Assembly: GCA_020851975.1 (NCBI GenBank)
Contig: JADZBS010000025.1
Location: forward strand, 1-64,000
Source of the DNA: Gammaproteobacteria bacterium
Lineage (GTDB): Bacteria; Pseudomonadota; Gammaproteobacteria; Steroidobacterales; GCA-2729495
Direction of reading: 5' to 3'
DNA length: 64,000 nucleotides
Part shown: positions 53,677 through 63,042 of the stretch, piece by piece
Layout: each line of letters starts with the position of its first letter
Numbering within the stretch: position 1 is the first letter of the stretch
Notes under the pieces: model-generated
The model's input: only the letters and a program-made list of their open reading frames with translations
Database searches by the model: none
Told to the model about the DNA's origin: nothing
Program-made: the position numbers and the translations under genes

Positions 53677-55041
53677 TCACTGGCTGAACGGGTTCGGGAC
53701 GCGGGAGATGGCGAAACGGTACTTGCCGGACTTTTCCGCCGGAATGGCCGTCACGAACTCGACATTCACGCGGTTGTGTTCGCCGACTGAGCGCCCGAGC
53801 TCCGCGACGATCGCCGCCAGCGCCGAGTCCGTGAAATCGACATCCTTCACGAGGCGCAGCGTGAGGTGGTCCATGTCCTCCTGGATGATCTGCATCTGCG
53901 CCACGCCCCGGTGCGCCGTGAGCGTGCGCTCGACCAGCGACACACCCGCCACGATGCTGCCGTCCTTCCTCACCAGGAAGTCCGCCACGCGACCGGCCAC
54001 ACCGGTCATCATCGGCAGCGTGCGCCCGCAGGCGCAGCCGCTCCCGGTGAAGCTCGCCATGTCGCCGATCCGGTACCGGACGAGCGGCATGGCGTGGTTG
54101 ATCAGGCTCGTCACCACGATCTCGCCGACCTCGCCTGGTGCCGCCGGCCTGCCCGCTGCATCCAGGATCTCGACCAGCACGTTCTCGACGTTGACGTGCA
54201 TGCCGGCGTGGCGCTCGCACTCGTAGGCGATCAGGCCGACCTCCTCGCAGCCGTAGAGATCGGTGACGGGACACCCGAACGCCGCCTCGATCACGCGCCG
54301 CTCGCTCGGGATCAGCATCATCGACGAGGAGATGATCGCGTTCGGCCGCACCTCGGTGATGCCCTGCCGGCGGCAGAACGCGGCGAACACGTAGATGGAG
54401 TGGGAGTGTCCCCGCAGGATGGTCGGGCGCACGCGACGCCACTCGCGCACGAACGCCAACATGCGTTCGTCGGTGAGATTCATCGTGTCGAGATAGATCT
54501 CCCGGTCGATCAGCAGGCTGCGGAGCCTCTCCTTCAGGGTCGCCGGGTACACGGGGTTGCCCCAGACCATGCCCCAGGGCTCGCCGAGCCTCCAGCCGGC
54601 GGTGGTGAAGGCGCGCAGCGACGCCCCCGCCGCGATCTCGACGGCCTCACGATCCTTCAGCACGACCACCGGGGCGCCGGTCGAGCCACCGGTCTTGAAG
54701 ACCGAGAGGCCGCGCCGGTCGTACCGTTCCGAGAGCAGCTCGTCGGCATGCTGGCGGATGTCGGCCCGGGTGAGGACCGGCAGGCGCCGCAGGTCGTCCA
54801 GCGTGCGGATGTCGCCGGGTTCGAGGCCGCTGCGGTCGAAGAGATCCCGGTAGTAGCGCGTCTCCGCGCAGGCCCGTTCGAGCAGGATCCGCAGCCGGTC
54901 GAACTGCAGGCGTGCCAGCTCGTCAGGTCCGGCGTATTGCGACCGCTCCAGCTCGCGCCACTGCGCCAGCCGCGGGCTGCGGTCCTTCGCCACCCAGAGC
55001 GGGTAGAAGACCTTGCGACGGAGGTACGGCAGCAGACTCAT
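53677..55041 (-). CDS. Phenylacetate-CoA ligase/CapK-like AMP-binding protein
   Basis: A 454-residue ANL protein of the PaaK/CapK branch common in capsule loci. Phosphate loop: FKTGGSTGAPVVV near residue 116. Second motif DLYGCEEVGLIAYEC near 262. C-terminal Lys in AEKSGKYRFA. It probably activates an acyl group for glycan modification, rather than phenylacetate. Start ATG at 55041. It sits between the deacetylase and sulfotransferase genes. Confidence 0.85.
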   Translation of the reverse strand: MSLLPYLRRKVFYPLWVAKDRSPRLAQWRELERSQYAGPDELARLQFDRLRILLERACAETRYYRDLFDRSGLEPGDIRTLDDLRRLPVLTRADIRQHADELLSERYDRRGLSVFKTGGSTGAPVVVLKDREAVEIAAGASLRAFTTAGWRLGEPWGMVWGNPVYPATLKERLRSLLIDREIYLDTMNLTDERMLAFVREWRRVRPTILRGHSHSIYVFAAFCRRQGITEVRPNAIISSSMMLIPSERRVIEAAFGCPVTDLYGCEEVGLIAYECERHAGMHVNVENVLVEILDAAGRPAAPGEVGEIVVTSLINHAMPLVRYRIGDMASFTGSGCACGRTLPMMTGVAGRVADFLVRKDGSIVAGVSLVERTLTAHRGVAQMQIIQEDMDHLTLRLVKDVDFTDSALAAIVAELGRSVGEHNRVNVEFVTAIPAEKSGKYRFAISRVPNPFSQ

Positions 55042-55117
55042 GCGGGTCTCGCCGCGGCCGGTGTTCTGGTGGACAGCCGTGTCATCATGCCGGCCTGCAG
55101 GATGTTCTCCCGCGAAA

Positions 55118-56104
55118 TCATGCCTGCACCAGCCCGGCCAACCCCGAGACGATGGCCCGGAAGCGCTCCTCGCTGTCGAAGGCGCTCACCCCGTAGCGGG
55201 GAATCCGCATCGGGTCCGTGCCCGGCATCCAGTCGCCGGGTCGCGTGGTGAACGCTGCCGCCACGCCGTGGCGGGCAACGCAGGCGGTGATCGCCGGATC
55301 GTGGTCGCCGTTCGGATAGGACAGCGTCGTGACGGCGCGGCCGGTCATGGCCGCAAGCTCCTGTAACGACATGCGGATGGTTTCCCCGGCGGCTTCTCCG
55401 TCGATCTGGGTGAGGATCTCGTGCCGGTGCGTGTGCGATCCGGCTTCGACGAGACCGGACGCCACCATCTCGCGCAGGTCCCTCGTCCGGAGCATGCCGA
55501 AGCGATCCCGGATCGCATCCGGGATCGGATGCTGCGCGGCGATCCAGTCCGCTATCGCCTCGCGACGGTCGTAGGCGCGCCACTTCACGGCCTCCAGCAC
55601 GTCCTGGATGCGGTCCCAGCGATCCGCCGGCGAGCGGGCCGCCAGCGGGAACCGCCCGAGGCCGAACGCGCCGGCATCGAGGGCGTCGATCCGCGTATCC
55701 TGCAGCGCCCCGATGATCCGGTCGTACCAGAACATCCCGTCGGTATCGACGAAGGCCGTGGTCACGAACACCGTCGCCGGCATCCCGAACTCGCGCAGGA
55801 GCGGGAATGCCAGCTCGTACACGGAGCGATAGCCATCGTCGAACGTGAGCACGACCCGGCGCCGGTGGCCCGTCCTGCGCCCGGGGGCGAGCGCCTCGGC
55901 AATGGAGACCACATCGCAATGGTCACGCAGGTGTGACAACTGACAGCGAAAACCGTCCTGGTCGACCATCGTCCAGGCGCGGATGCCGGAACCAGCGGGC
56001 ACGAGCCCGTGATACATCAGAACCGCAACGTGGTCGCGACGCAGGTGCCGGAGCAGCCGGTTGGCCCCCAGGGCGTCCAGCCCGCCATACAGGGCCTCCC
56101 TCAT
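55118..56104 (-). CDS. Polysaccharide deacetylase
   Basis: A 328-residue NodB-type deacetylase. VLTFDDGYRSVYELAFPLL holds the catalytic Asp pair near residue 90, and AGSHTHRHEIL the metal His residues. LSYPNGDHDPA and the final RIPRYGVSAFD are usual. It removes acetyl groups from amino sugars on the polysaccharide. ATG at 56104 overlaps the preceding glycosyltransferase stop by 4 bp (ATGA), so the two are translated together. Confidence 0.92.
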   Translation of the reverse strand: MREALYGGLDALGANRLLRHLRRDHVAVLMYHGLVPAGSGIRAWTMVDQDGFRCQLSHLRDHCDVVSIAEALAPGRRTGHRRRVVLTFDDGYRSVYELAFPLLREFGMPATVFVTTAFVDTDGMFWYDRIIGALQDTRIDALDAGAFGLGRFPLAARSPADRWDRIQDVLEAVKWRAYDRREAIADWIAAQHPIPDAIRDRFGMLRTRDLREMVASGLVEAGSHTHRHEILTQIDGEAAGETIRMSLQELAAMTGRAVTTLSYPNGDHDPAITACVARHGVAAAFTTRPGDWMPGTDPMRIPRYGVSAFDSEERFRAIVSGLAGLVQA

Positions 56105-57345
56105 CGCGGTGGCTCGTGCGCCGCGCTGGTGTCGCCCAGCAATGACTCGTACAGCTCGACGTGTCGCTCCAGCATGGCTGGGAGGCTGAATGTCTCGACT
56201 ACTCGACGCCTGGCCCGCTCGCCCATCACACGGCGTGCCGATGGGTCGCCGAGCAGCGCCCCCAGGCGATCCACCAGGGCGTCGAGGTCGCCCGGTTCGA
56301 CGACATAGCCCGTTTCCCCGTCGATCACCGCCTCCGCGTTGCCGCCGATTCGCGTGACGACCAGCGGCAGCGCCATCGCCATCGCCTCGATGACCGCGTT
56401 GGAGAACCCTTCGTTCGACCGTGGCACCAGGCAGGCGATGTCGAACGCAGCCAGCATCGACTCGACCTGCCCGGACGGGCCGGTGAACAGCACGTGCGAT
56501 TGCAGACCCCGGTCGCGGACGTAGTCGCGACACTCGCCCCAGAACGGTCCTCCCTGTCCCACTAGCACGAGCTTCAACGTCGCCCACTCCGGCAGCAGCC
56601 TGGCAAAGGCATCGATCAGGAGCTTGTGGTCCTTCTCGGGACGAAATGCCGCCACCATGCCGATGACGGTGTCGCCGGGCGACAGGCCCAGTGCCTCCCT
56701 GGCCGCCGCGGTCCGGGACTCGTCGCGGCCGGCGAATCGCGTGGTGTCCACGCCGTTGTACAGGAGCGTGATGCGCTCCGGCGCGACGTGTTCCCGCCGG
56801 ACGATCACCCCCTCGACGGCCTTCGAAACCGCGATGTAGCGGTCGACGAGCGGCCTGACGAGGCGGTGCATGGCGAACCGGAACGGCGTCTTGAGATCGC
56901 CGGAGTCGCGCTTGCTGCTGACGATGCACCCGACTCCCGCGAGCGAGGCGATCGTGGCGCCGTAGACGTCCGACTTGTAATGATAGGTCTGCACGAGGTC
57001 GAAGCGCCGGGACCTCATGTAGCGCAGGATGCGCAGGCCCTGGACGAACGCTCGTGGCGTGTACCAGCGGGCGACCGGAAAGTGGCGGAATTCGGCGCCT
57101 GCCGCCACCAGGTCGTCGATCACGCTGTTGGGCCGGATGGCGAGCGCGATCACCGCCACGTCGAAGCCCGACCGGATCAGACCCCGGACCAGGTGGAGCA
57201 GGTGGTTCTCGGTCCCGCCGGGTGCCACCAGGTGATCGATGATGAAGAGCACGCGCCAGGATCGATCGCACCGGCCATCGACACGCTGTTCCGCAGCCTG
57301 TTTCATGCCGTGATCCTGGAGACTTGCTGCGATTTCGCCGTTCAT
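56101..57345 (-). CDS. GT4 family glycosyltransferase
   Basis: A 414-residue glycosyltransferase. Acceptor part: FIIDHLVAPGGTENHLLHLVRGL near residue 35. Donor part: FRPEKDHKLLIDAFARLLPE and NEGFSNAVIEAMAMALPLVVTRIGGNAE (E-x7-E motif of GT4). The start at 57345 (MNGEIAAS) overlaps the stop of the upstream acyltransferase by 4 bp. It is translationally coupled on both sides, as middle gene of a three-gene unit. Confidence 0.92.
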   Translation of the reverse strand: MNGEIAASLQDHGMKQAAEQRVDGRCDRSWRVLFIIDHLVAPGGTENHLLHLVRGLIRSGFDVAVIALAIRPNSVIDDLVAAGAEFRHFPVARWYTPRAFVQGLRILRYMRSRRFDLVQTYHYKSDVYGATIASLAGVGCIVSSKRDSGDLKTPFRFAMHRLVRPLVDRYIAVSKAVEGVIVRREHVAPERITLLYNGVDTTRFAGRDESRTAAAREALGLSPGDTVIGMVAAFRPEKDHKLLIDAFARLLPEWATLKLVLVGQGGPFWGECRDYVRDRGLQSHVLFTGPSGQVESMLAAFDIACLVPRSNEGFSNAVIEAMAMALPLVVTRIGGNAEAVIDGETGYVVEPGDLDALVDRLGALLGDPSARRVMGERARRRVVETFSLPAMLERHVELYESLLGDTSAAHEPPR

Positions 57346-58448
57346 CGGCCGAGCTGCCGTTTCAGCCACGCCCTGGCCAGCAACTCGAACCGGAGGGCCT
57401 GGAAGACCAGCGTGGGCCGCAAGCTGCGGCGCGCGATCCGCAGTGCGTGCAACTCCTGGTCGACGGCGCGCCACCGGTACTTGTAGTCCTCGCGGCCACG
57501 CAGGAACTCGAACCGGCGCAGACCGGCGTCGATGGCTGCCTTGACCGACATGCCCAGCAGGACGACGCCCACGCTCTGCCGGGACCAACGCGTGTCGAAA
57601 CCCGGCAGGTAATCGTACACCGCATCATCGTACCGGAACTGGTAGCGGCAGGCGACGTTGGCGCCGTTCACCGCCAGGAACTCGAGGTTCAGCCAGCCTC
57701 GTGCGAGCAGCCGCGCGGCAGCGGCCTGGTGGAATGCGGTGAAGCGCGGGCTCGAAAAATTTCCGGGCTCTCCCCGCTGCACGAAGCGATCCTGGTGCAG
57801 GCGCACGAACTCGTCCATCGCTTCTGCCAGTGGCAGGTCGCGTCCTGCAATCCGGTGCTCGATCTCGCCACTGCCGCGCAGCTTCTTCAGGTCGCTGCGC
57901 ACCTCGTGGCGCATCTTGCGGCTCAGGCTGGCGAGGAAACTGTCCCAGTCTCCCTCGAGTGTCGTCACCGGGCAGACCCCGCCTTCGGCGCGCGCGAAGG
58001 TCCGCAGCCCGGACTGCCCGTCCAGCTGGAGGATTGCCGCGTTGGCGGACATGTCCGTGAACTCGGCGACATCCCAGGCGTTGGCGTTCGCCAGGTAGTC
58101 CGCGAGATCGGCAAGCACGGCGGCTTCGTGCGACCCGAGCACGATGAGGTCCAGGAAGTCCGAATAGACCTCGCCGGTGCCCAGGAACCGCAGGTGCCGC
58201 GTCACGGGGCCAGCCGCCCAGCGCCGGCGCTGTTCGATCCAGGCGGGCAGGATCGCCACCAGCCGATCGTCGTCGTACCACGCCAGGACATGCAGGGCGG
58301 CTGTCCCGCTGCCATACGTCTCCCACCAGGAGTACAGCCACTCCCAGGTCAGGAAGATGTTCCGGGTGCGGGCCGCGTTCAACAGCTCGTCCCATGGGCG
58401 GGACAGCTCCGCGAATCCCATCTTGTGTTCAATCAGGACGCGTTTCAT
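57342..58448 (-). CDS. CelD/BioF2-like GNAT acyltransferase
   Basis: A 368-residue protein of the Acetyltransf_6 (CelD/FemAB-related) group, common in exopolysaccharide loci. FLTWEWLYSWWETYG near residue 32 and the late GVVLLGMSVKAAIDAGLRRFEFLRGREDYKYRW run are family features. It likely adds an aminoacyl or acyl group during glycan assembly. It is the first gene of the unit with the GT4 and deacetylase; the 155-bp gap to potI probably holds its promoter. Confidence 0.85.
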   Translation of the reverse strand: MKRVLIEHKMGFAELSRPWDELLNAARTRNIFLTWEWLYSWWETYGSGTAALHVLAWYDDDRLVAILPAWIEQRRRWAAGPVTRHLRFLGTGEVYSDFLDLIVLGSHEAAVLADLADYLANANAWDVAEFTDMSANAAILQLDGQSGLRTFARAEGGVCPVTTLEGDWDSFLASLSRKMRHEVRSDLKKLRGSGEIEHRIAGRDLPLAEAMDEFVRLHQDRFVQRGEPGNFSSPRFTAFHQAAAARLLARGWLNLEFLAVNGANVACRYQFRYDDAVYDYLPGFDTRWSRQSVGVVLLGMSVKAAIDAGLRRFEFLRGREDYKYRWRAVDQELHALRIARRSLRPTLVFQALRFELLARAWLKRQLGR

Positions 58449-58603
58449 GCCTCGGCGCTTCGCAGGTGCCCAGGGGGTTGTTTCGGTTTGTTGGCCGCCC
58501 TTGGCAGGGCTCCGGACACCTGGTCCGCCCATTTGACCATCGACGGGCCGCTGCGGACCATCGACCAGGCCGCAGATTTCCGGCTGGAGCCCGGCCCTGG
58601 CGC

Positions 58604-59452
58604 CTACTTGTTCTCGGCCAGCGCCAGCCGGGTCTCGCGATCGCGCAGGCGCTCCTGCCGGCGCATCCACAGAGTCCCGGCGATCACGATGCTTGCCACC
58701 ACGATCACCAGGAGCGTGGCGAGGGCATTCACGTCCGGGCTCACGCCGAGACGTACCTTCGAGAAGATCACCATCGGCAGCGTGCTCGATCCGGGCCCGG
58801 CGACGAACTGCGAGATGACCACGTCGTCCCAGGACAGGGTGAAGGCGAGCAGCCAGCCGGAGACGATCGCCGGCATGATGAGCGGCAGCGTGATGCGGAA
58901 GAACACCCGCGCCGGCCGTGCCCCGAGGTCCATCGCCGCCTCCTCCAGCGAGTCGTCGAAGCCGGCCAGCCGCGACTGCACGATCACCGTCACGTAGGCC
59001 ATGGTGAAGGTGATGTGCGCGATCGTGATCGTCAGCGCACCGCGACCGGCGGGCCAGCCGATGGCCTGCTCCATGGCCACGAACAGCAACAGCAATGAAA
59101 GGCCGGTGATCACCTCGGGCATGACCAGCGGTGCGGTCGTCATTCCCGACAGCAGCGTGCGGCCGCGAAAGGGCCCGAACCGCGCCAGCACCATGCCCGC
59201 CAGGGTTCCGAAGAACACCGCACCCGTGGCCGTCATGGCACCGATCTCGACCGAGAGCCAGGCGGCATCGAGGATCTGCTCGTTGCGGAACAACGCCACA
59301 TACCACTTGAGCGTCGGCGAGTTGGCCGCATCCCAGACCGTGACCAGCCGGGAGTTGTTGAAGGAAAAGAACATCATCGACAGGATGGGCGCATACAGGA
59401 AGGCGAAACCGACGGTCAGCGCCACGGCCTGGAAGATGCGCCGCCGCTTCAC
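58604..59452 (-). CDS. potI: Polyamine ABC transporter permease
   Basis: A 282-residue permease with six helices of the PotC/PotI type. EAAMDLGARPARVFFRITLPLIMPAI is the coupling (EAA) loop near residue 175. Last gene of the potFGHI operon, 34 bp after potH. GTG start. It moves putrescine- or spermidine-like amines through the inner membrane. Confidence 0.92.
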   Translation of the reverse strand: MKRRRIFQAVALTVGFAFLYAPILSMMFFSFNNSRLVTVWDAANSPTLKWYVALFRNEQILDAAWLSVEIGAMTATGAVFFGTLAGMVLARFGPFRGRTLLSGMTTAPLVMPEVITGLSLLLLFVAMEQAIGWPAGRGALTITIAHITFTMAYVTVIVQSRLAGFDDSLEEAAMDLGARPARVFFRITLPLIMPAIVSGWLLAFTLSWDDVVISQFVAGPGSSTLPMVIFSKVRLGVSPDVNALATLLVIVVASIVIAGTLWMRRQERLRDRETRLALAENK

Positions 59453-59486
59453 GGCCGCTGCTCCTGTACGACCAGTTGCTGCCGCA

Positions 59487-60506
59487 TCACCGGCGTCGCT
59501 CCAGTTCGCGCGTCTGGTAGCGCTGGAAGATCATGATCGGCAGCACCAGCAGCAACAGCATGACGATCGCCACGGCACTGGCGACGGGCCAGTCACGATT
59601 GGAGAAGAATTCGTCGGTCAGGACACGCCCGATCATGAGCTGGTCCGTCCGTCCAAGGAGTGACGGAATGACGAACTCGCCCACCGCCGGAATGAAAACC
59701 AGCAGGAGACCGGCCACGATGCCGTCGAGCGACAGCGGCAGCGTGATGCGCAGGAACGTGGTGACCGGCCTGGCGCCGAGGTCGGCCGCCGCCTCGAGTA
59801 ACGCCGGGTCGTGCTTCTCCAGGTTGTTGTAGAGGGGCAGGATCATGAACGGCAGGTAGGAGTAGACGATCCCGACATAGACGGCGAAATCGGTCTGCAT
59901 CATGGTGATCGGCTCATTGATGACGCCGAGCGCCATCAGCACGTTGTTGATGACGCCGTTGTTCTTCAGCAGCCCGATCCAGGCATACACCCGCAGGAGG
60001 AACGAGGTGAACGACGGCAGCATCACCAGCAGCAGGAACAGGTTGCGCCAGGTCTGCGTGCAGCGCGCCATGGCGTAGGCCATCGGGTAGCCGATCGCCA
60101 GGCACCACAGCGACGATACGGCGGCGACCTTGATCGAATACAGGTAGGAGCTGACATACAGGTCGTCGGTGAGCAGGAACGTGTAGTTGGCGAGATTCAG
60201 GCGCAATTGCAGCGCCTGGTCACCCAGCCACTCGATGAGCGGCGCGTACGGCGGCATGGCGATGCGCACTTCGGAGAAGGAGATCTTGAAGACGATCAGG
60301 AACGGCACCAGGAAGAACAGCCCGAGCCAGACCCAGGGGATGGCGATGACGACCTTCCGGCCGCTCCAGTGACGCAGCACGTACTCCGACCAGCTGGGCG
60401 GGGCGATGCGGAACAGCCACTCCCAGAGCGGCCACATCCGGCCGGCGCCGAAGCGGGTACGGGAAACCGCCGGCGGCGAACGGGGACTGACCGGACTGCG
60501 GCTCAT
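59487..60506 (-). CDS. potH: Polyamine ABC transporter permease
   Basis: A 339-residue permease of the PotB/PotH type. EAAADLGARPVTTFLRITLPLSLDGI is the coupling loop. The N-terminal 40 residues are a basic, cytoplasmic tail before the first helix. ATG at 60506 overlaps potG's stop by 4 bp. Third gene of the operon. Confidence 0.93.
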   Translation of the reverse strand: MSRSPVSPRSPPAVSRTRFGAGRMWPLWEWLFRIAPPSWSEYVLRHWSGRKVVIAIPWVWLGLFFLVPFLIVFKISFSEVRIAMPPYAPLIEWLGDQALQLRLNLANYTFLLTDDLYVSSYLYSIKVAAVSSLWCLAIGYPMAYAMARCTQTWRNLFLLLVMLPSFTSFLLRVYAWIGLLKNNGVINNVLMALGVINEPITMMQTDFAVYVGIVYSYLPFMILPLYNNLEKHDPALLEAAADLGARPVTTFLRITLPLSLDGIVAGLLLVFIPAVGEFVIPSLLGRTDQLMIGRVLTDEFFSNRDWPVASAVAIVMLLLLVLPIMIFQRYQTRELERRR

Positions 60507-61639
60507 TGCGTCAGGACGATCGGGCTCGACGCGTGCCAGGAGAGGTACACCGTCTCGTCCCAGCTGATGCGATCGTCGGCCTGTCGCACGATGTTCGGCC
60601 GGCTGACCCGCACCATGCGCCCGCTGTCGATGCGAACCAGGAACACGGAGATGTCGCCCATGTAGGCGATCTCCTTGACCACGCCGCGCACGGCGTTGTC
60701 GGGCCCCTCAGGCCGCTCCCGGCCGATGTTGATCTTCTCCGGGCGGATCGCCGTCCACACCGTCGCTTCCGGCGCGGCGCTGATGCCGTGATCCACGTAC
60801 ACGGTACCGCCGAGCTCCCCGCTCTCGATGCGCACGTGGTCGGGCTCGTCTTCCACGAGCCTGCCTTCGAACATGTTCACCGAGCCGATGAAGTCGGCCA
60901 CGAATCTCGAGGCCGGATATTCGTAGATCTCGGTCGGTGTACCCACCTGGACGATCTTGCCGCGATCCATGACGCCGATGCGGGTGGCGAGCGTCATGGC
61001 TTCCTCCTGGTCGTGCGTCACGACGACGAAGGTGACACCGAGCCGTTCCTGGATGCCGAGCAGCTCGAACTGCGTCTGCTCACGCAGCTTCTTGTCGAGC
61101 GCACCGAGCGGCTCGTCGAGGAGCAGCAGCTTCGGCCGCTTGACCAGGGCACGGGCAAGCGCCACGCGCTGGCGCTGGCCGCCGGAGAGCTGGTGCGGCT
61201 TGCGCTTCGTGTACGGCGCCATCTTCACCAGGTCGAGGATCTCGCCGACCCGTCGCGTGATCTCGGCCTTCGCCAGACGTTCCTGCTCGAGGCCGAAGGC
61301 GACGTTTCCCGCCACGGTCATGTGCGGGAACAGCGCGTAGGACTGGAACATCATGTTGGCCGGACGCTCGTACGGCGGGATCCCTGCCATGTCCTGCCCG
61401 TCGATGAAGATCGCGCCGGCGCTCGGCGTCTCGAACCCGGCCAGCATGCGCAGCAGCGTCGTCTTGCCGCAGCCCGAGCCACCGAGCAGGCAGAAGATCT
61501 CGCCCTGGCCGATGGTGAGCGTGACGTCGTCGACGGCGACGAAGTCGCCGAACTTCTTGGTCACGCGGTCGACGCGCACGTACTCGCGCGCCAGGCCGGG
61601 CGCTGGCGCTCGGCCGTTCGCCGCCTGGACTTCGTTCAC
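60503..61639 (-). CDS. potG: Polyamine ABC transporter ATP-binding protein
   Basis: A 378-residue ATPase. Walker A GGSGCGKTT (53-61), signature LSGGQRQRVALARAL near residue 156, Walker B LLLLDEPLGALD. The C-terminal about 100 residues are the TOBE domain. It drives the PotHI permease. GTG start at 61639, 21 bp after potF. Confidence 0.95.
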   Translation of the reverse strand: MNEVQAANGRAPAPGLAREYVRVDRVTKKFGDFVAVDDVTLTIGQGEIFCLLGGSGCGKTTLLRMLAGFETPSAGAIFIDGQDMAGIPPYERPANMMFQSYALFPHMTVAGNVAFGLEQERLAKAEITRRVGEILDLVKMAPYTKRKPHQLSGGQRQRVALARALVKRPKLLLLDEPLGALDKKLREQTQFELLGIQERLGVTFVVVTHDQEEAMTLATRIGVMDRGKIVQVGTPTEIYEYPASRFVADFIGSVNMFEGRLVEDEPDHVRIESGELGGTVYVDHGISAAPEATVWTAIRPEKINIGRERPEGPDNAVRGVVKEIAYMGDISVFLVRIDSGRMVRVSRPNIVRQADDRISWDETVYLSWHASSPIVLTQ

Positions 61640-61660
61640 GTCGCCGCCCCGCCGACGCTG

Positions 61661-62854
61661 CTACTTGCCGGTCTTGAACCGCGTCCAGGTACGCGTGAGC
61701 TGGCGGGTGAACTCCGGACTTTCCGCGAGATCGGTGACGAGTTTCGCCTTGACCTCGGGCGTCGGGTAGATGCTCGTGTCGTTGCGCACGTCCTCGCTCA
61801 CCAGCGGGTAGGAGGCGGCATTGCTGTTGGCGAAATTCACGAAGCTGGAGTTCTTCGCCGCCACCTCGGGCCGCATCAGGTAATCGATGAACAGGTGCGC
61901 GTTCAGCGGGTGGGCGGCATCCTTCGGAATGGCGAGCATGTCGAAGAACATGATCGCGCCCTCCTTCGGGATGTTGTAGCGGATGGTCAGGCCCTTGCCG
62001 GCCTCATCGGCGCGGTCGCGGGCCTGCAGCACGTCGCCTACCCAGCCGAGCGCCAGGCAGATCTCGCCGTTGGCGAGGTCCTCGATGTACTTCGAGGAAT
62101 TCACGTAGCGGACGTGCTCGCGGATCTTCATGAGCACATCCTCGGCGGCCTTCAGGTCCTCGGGCTTCTCGCTGTTGGCGTCACGGCCCAGATAGATGAG
62201 AACGGTGCCGATCACCTCGGACGGCGCATCGAGGATGGTGACGCCGCAGTCGGCGAACTTCGCGACCACGGCCGGGTCGTAGAACATGCGCCAGCTGTCG
62301 ACCGGGGCATCGGGCATGCGCTTGGCGATCATGTCGGCGTTGTAGCCCACACCCGACGTGCCCCACATGTAGTTCACCGAGTGGGCGTTGTCCGGATCGT
62401 GCGCGGCCATCACCTTCATCAGTTCCGGATCCATGTGCCTGAGGTTCGGCAGCTTCGCCTTGTCGAGGGACTGGAACACGCCGGCCTGGATCTGGCGCTC
62501 GAGGAACGACGCCGAGGGCACGACGACGTCGTAGCCCGTGGTGCCGGCGAGGAGCTTGGTCTCGAGCACCTCGTTCGAGTCGAAGACGTCGTAGGTGACG
62601 TCGATCCCGGTCTCCTTCTCGAAGTCCGTGATGACGGAATCGTCGATGTAGTCAGACCAGTTGTAGACGTTGAGCGTCTTTTCCGCATCGGTCTGGACCG
62701 CGGCGCCGGCCGCGGCCCCACCCTCGGGCGCGGCTGTCCCGGCCGGCGCGGGCTCCGCCGGCGGTGGCTCCTTCGGGCCGCAGGCGGCGAGAATCGCGGC
62801 GAGCAGGAAAACAGGGGTGGTGCGGATCAGGGCAACGGCGCGGCTGGCAGGCAT
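61661..62854 (-). CDS. potF: Polyamine-binding lipoprotein of the ABC transporter
   Basis: A 397-residue binding protein. The signal ends in LAAILAACGPKEPP, a lipobox, so it is a lipoprotein rather than a free periplasmic protein as in E. coli. A Pro/Ala/Gly-rich linker of 30 residues follows. The binding fold has VYNWSDYIDDSVITDFEKETGI and YMWGTSGVGYN, typical of PotD/PotF. First gene of the operon, with GGGAG ribosome site. Confidence 0.93.
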   Translation of the reverse strand: MPASRAVALIRTTPVFLLAAILAACGPKEPPPAEPAPAGTAAPEGGAAAGAAVQTDAEKTLNVYNWSDYIDDSVITDFEKETGIDVTYDVFDSNEVLETKLLAGTTGYDVVVPSASFLERQIQAGVFQSLDKAKLPNLRHMDPELMKVMAAHDPDNAHSVNYMWGTSGVGYNADMIAKRMPDAPVDSWRMFYDPAVVAKFADCGVTILDAPSEVIGTVLIYLGRDANSEKPEDLKAAEDVLMKIREHVRYVNSSKYIEDLANGEICLALGWVGDVLQARDRADEAGKGLTIRYNIPKEGAIMFFDMLAIPKDAAHPLNAHLFIDYLMRPEVAAKNSSFVNFANSNAASYPLVSEDVRNDTSIYPTPEVKAKLVTDLAESPEFTRQLTRTWTRFKTGK

Positions 62855-63042
62855 GGTCGATCTCCCTGGACTCGAGGTGTGGACCCTGCGGTTCGGTGCG
62901 TCAGTCCCGACGGGGACGCTGCGACCGACCGGCTCCCTTTTGCAAGTCTTATAGCGCAGCGCCGGGGCGCTGAGAAGCCCGGCGCCAGCACCCCGACCTG
63001 GACAGCCGCCCGCCGCAACTCACGCGACCGGCGGCAGCGCCT

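Noticed and set aside
37835-58448. Interpreting the glycan cluster as an exosortase/PEP-CTERM locus
   Set aside because: No exosortase, no PEP-CTERM tail on the secreted proteins and no PrsK/PrsR pair is present in the window; only the hydrolase pair resembles such loci.
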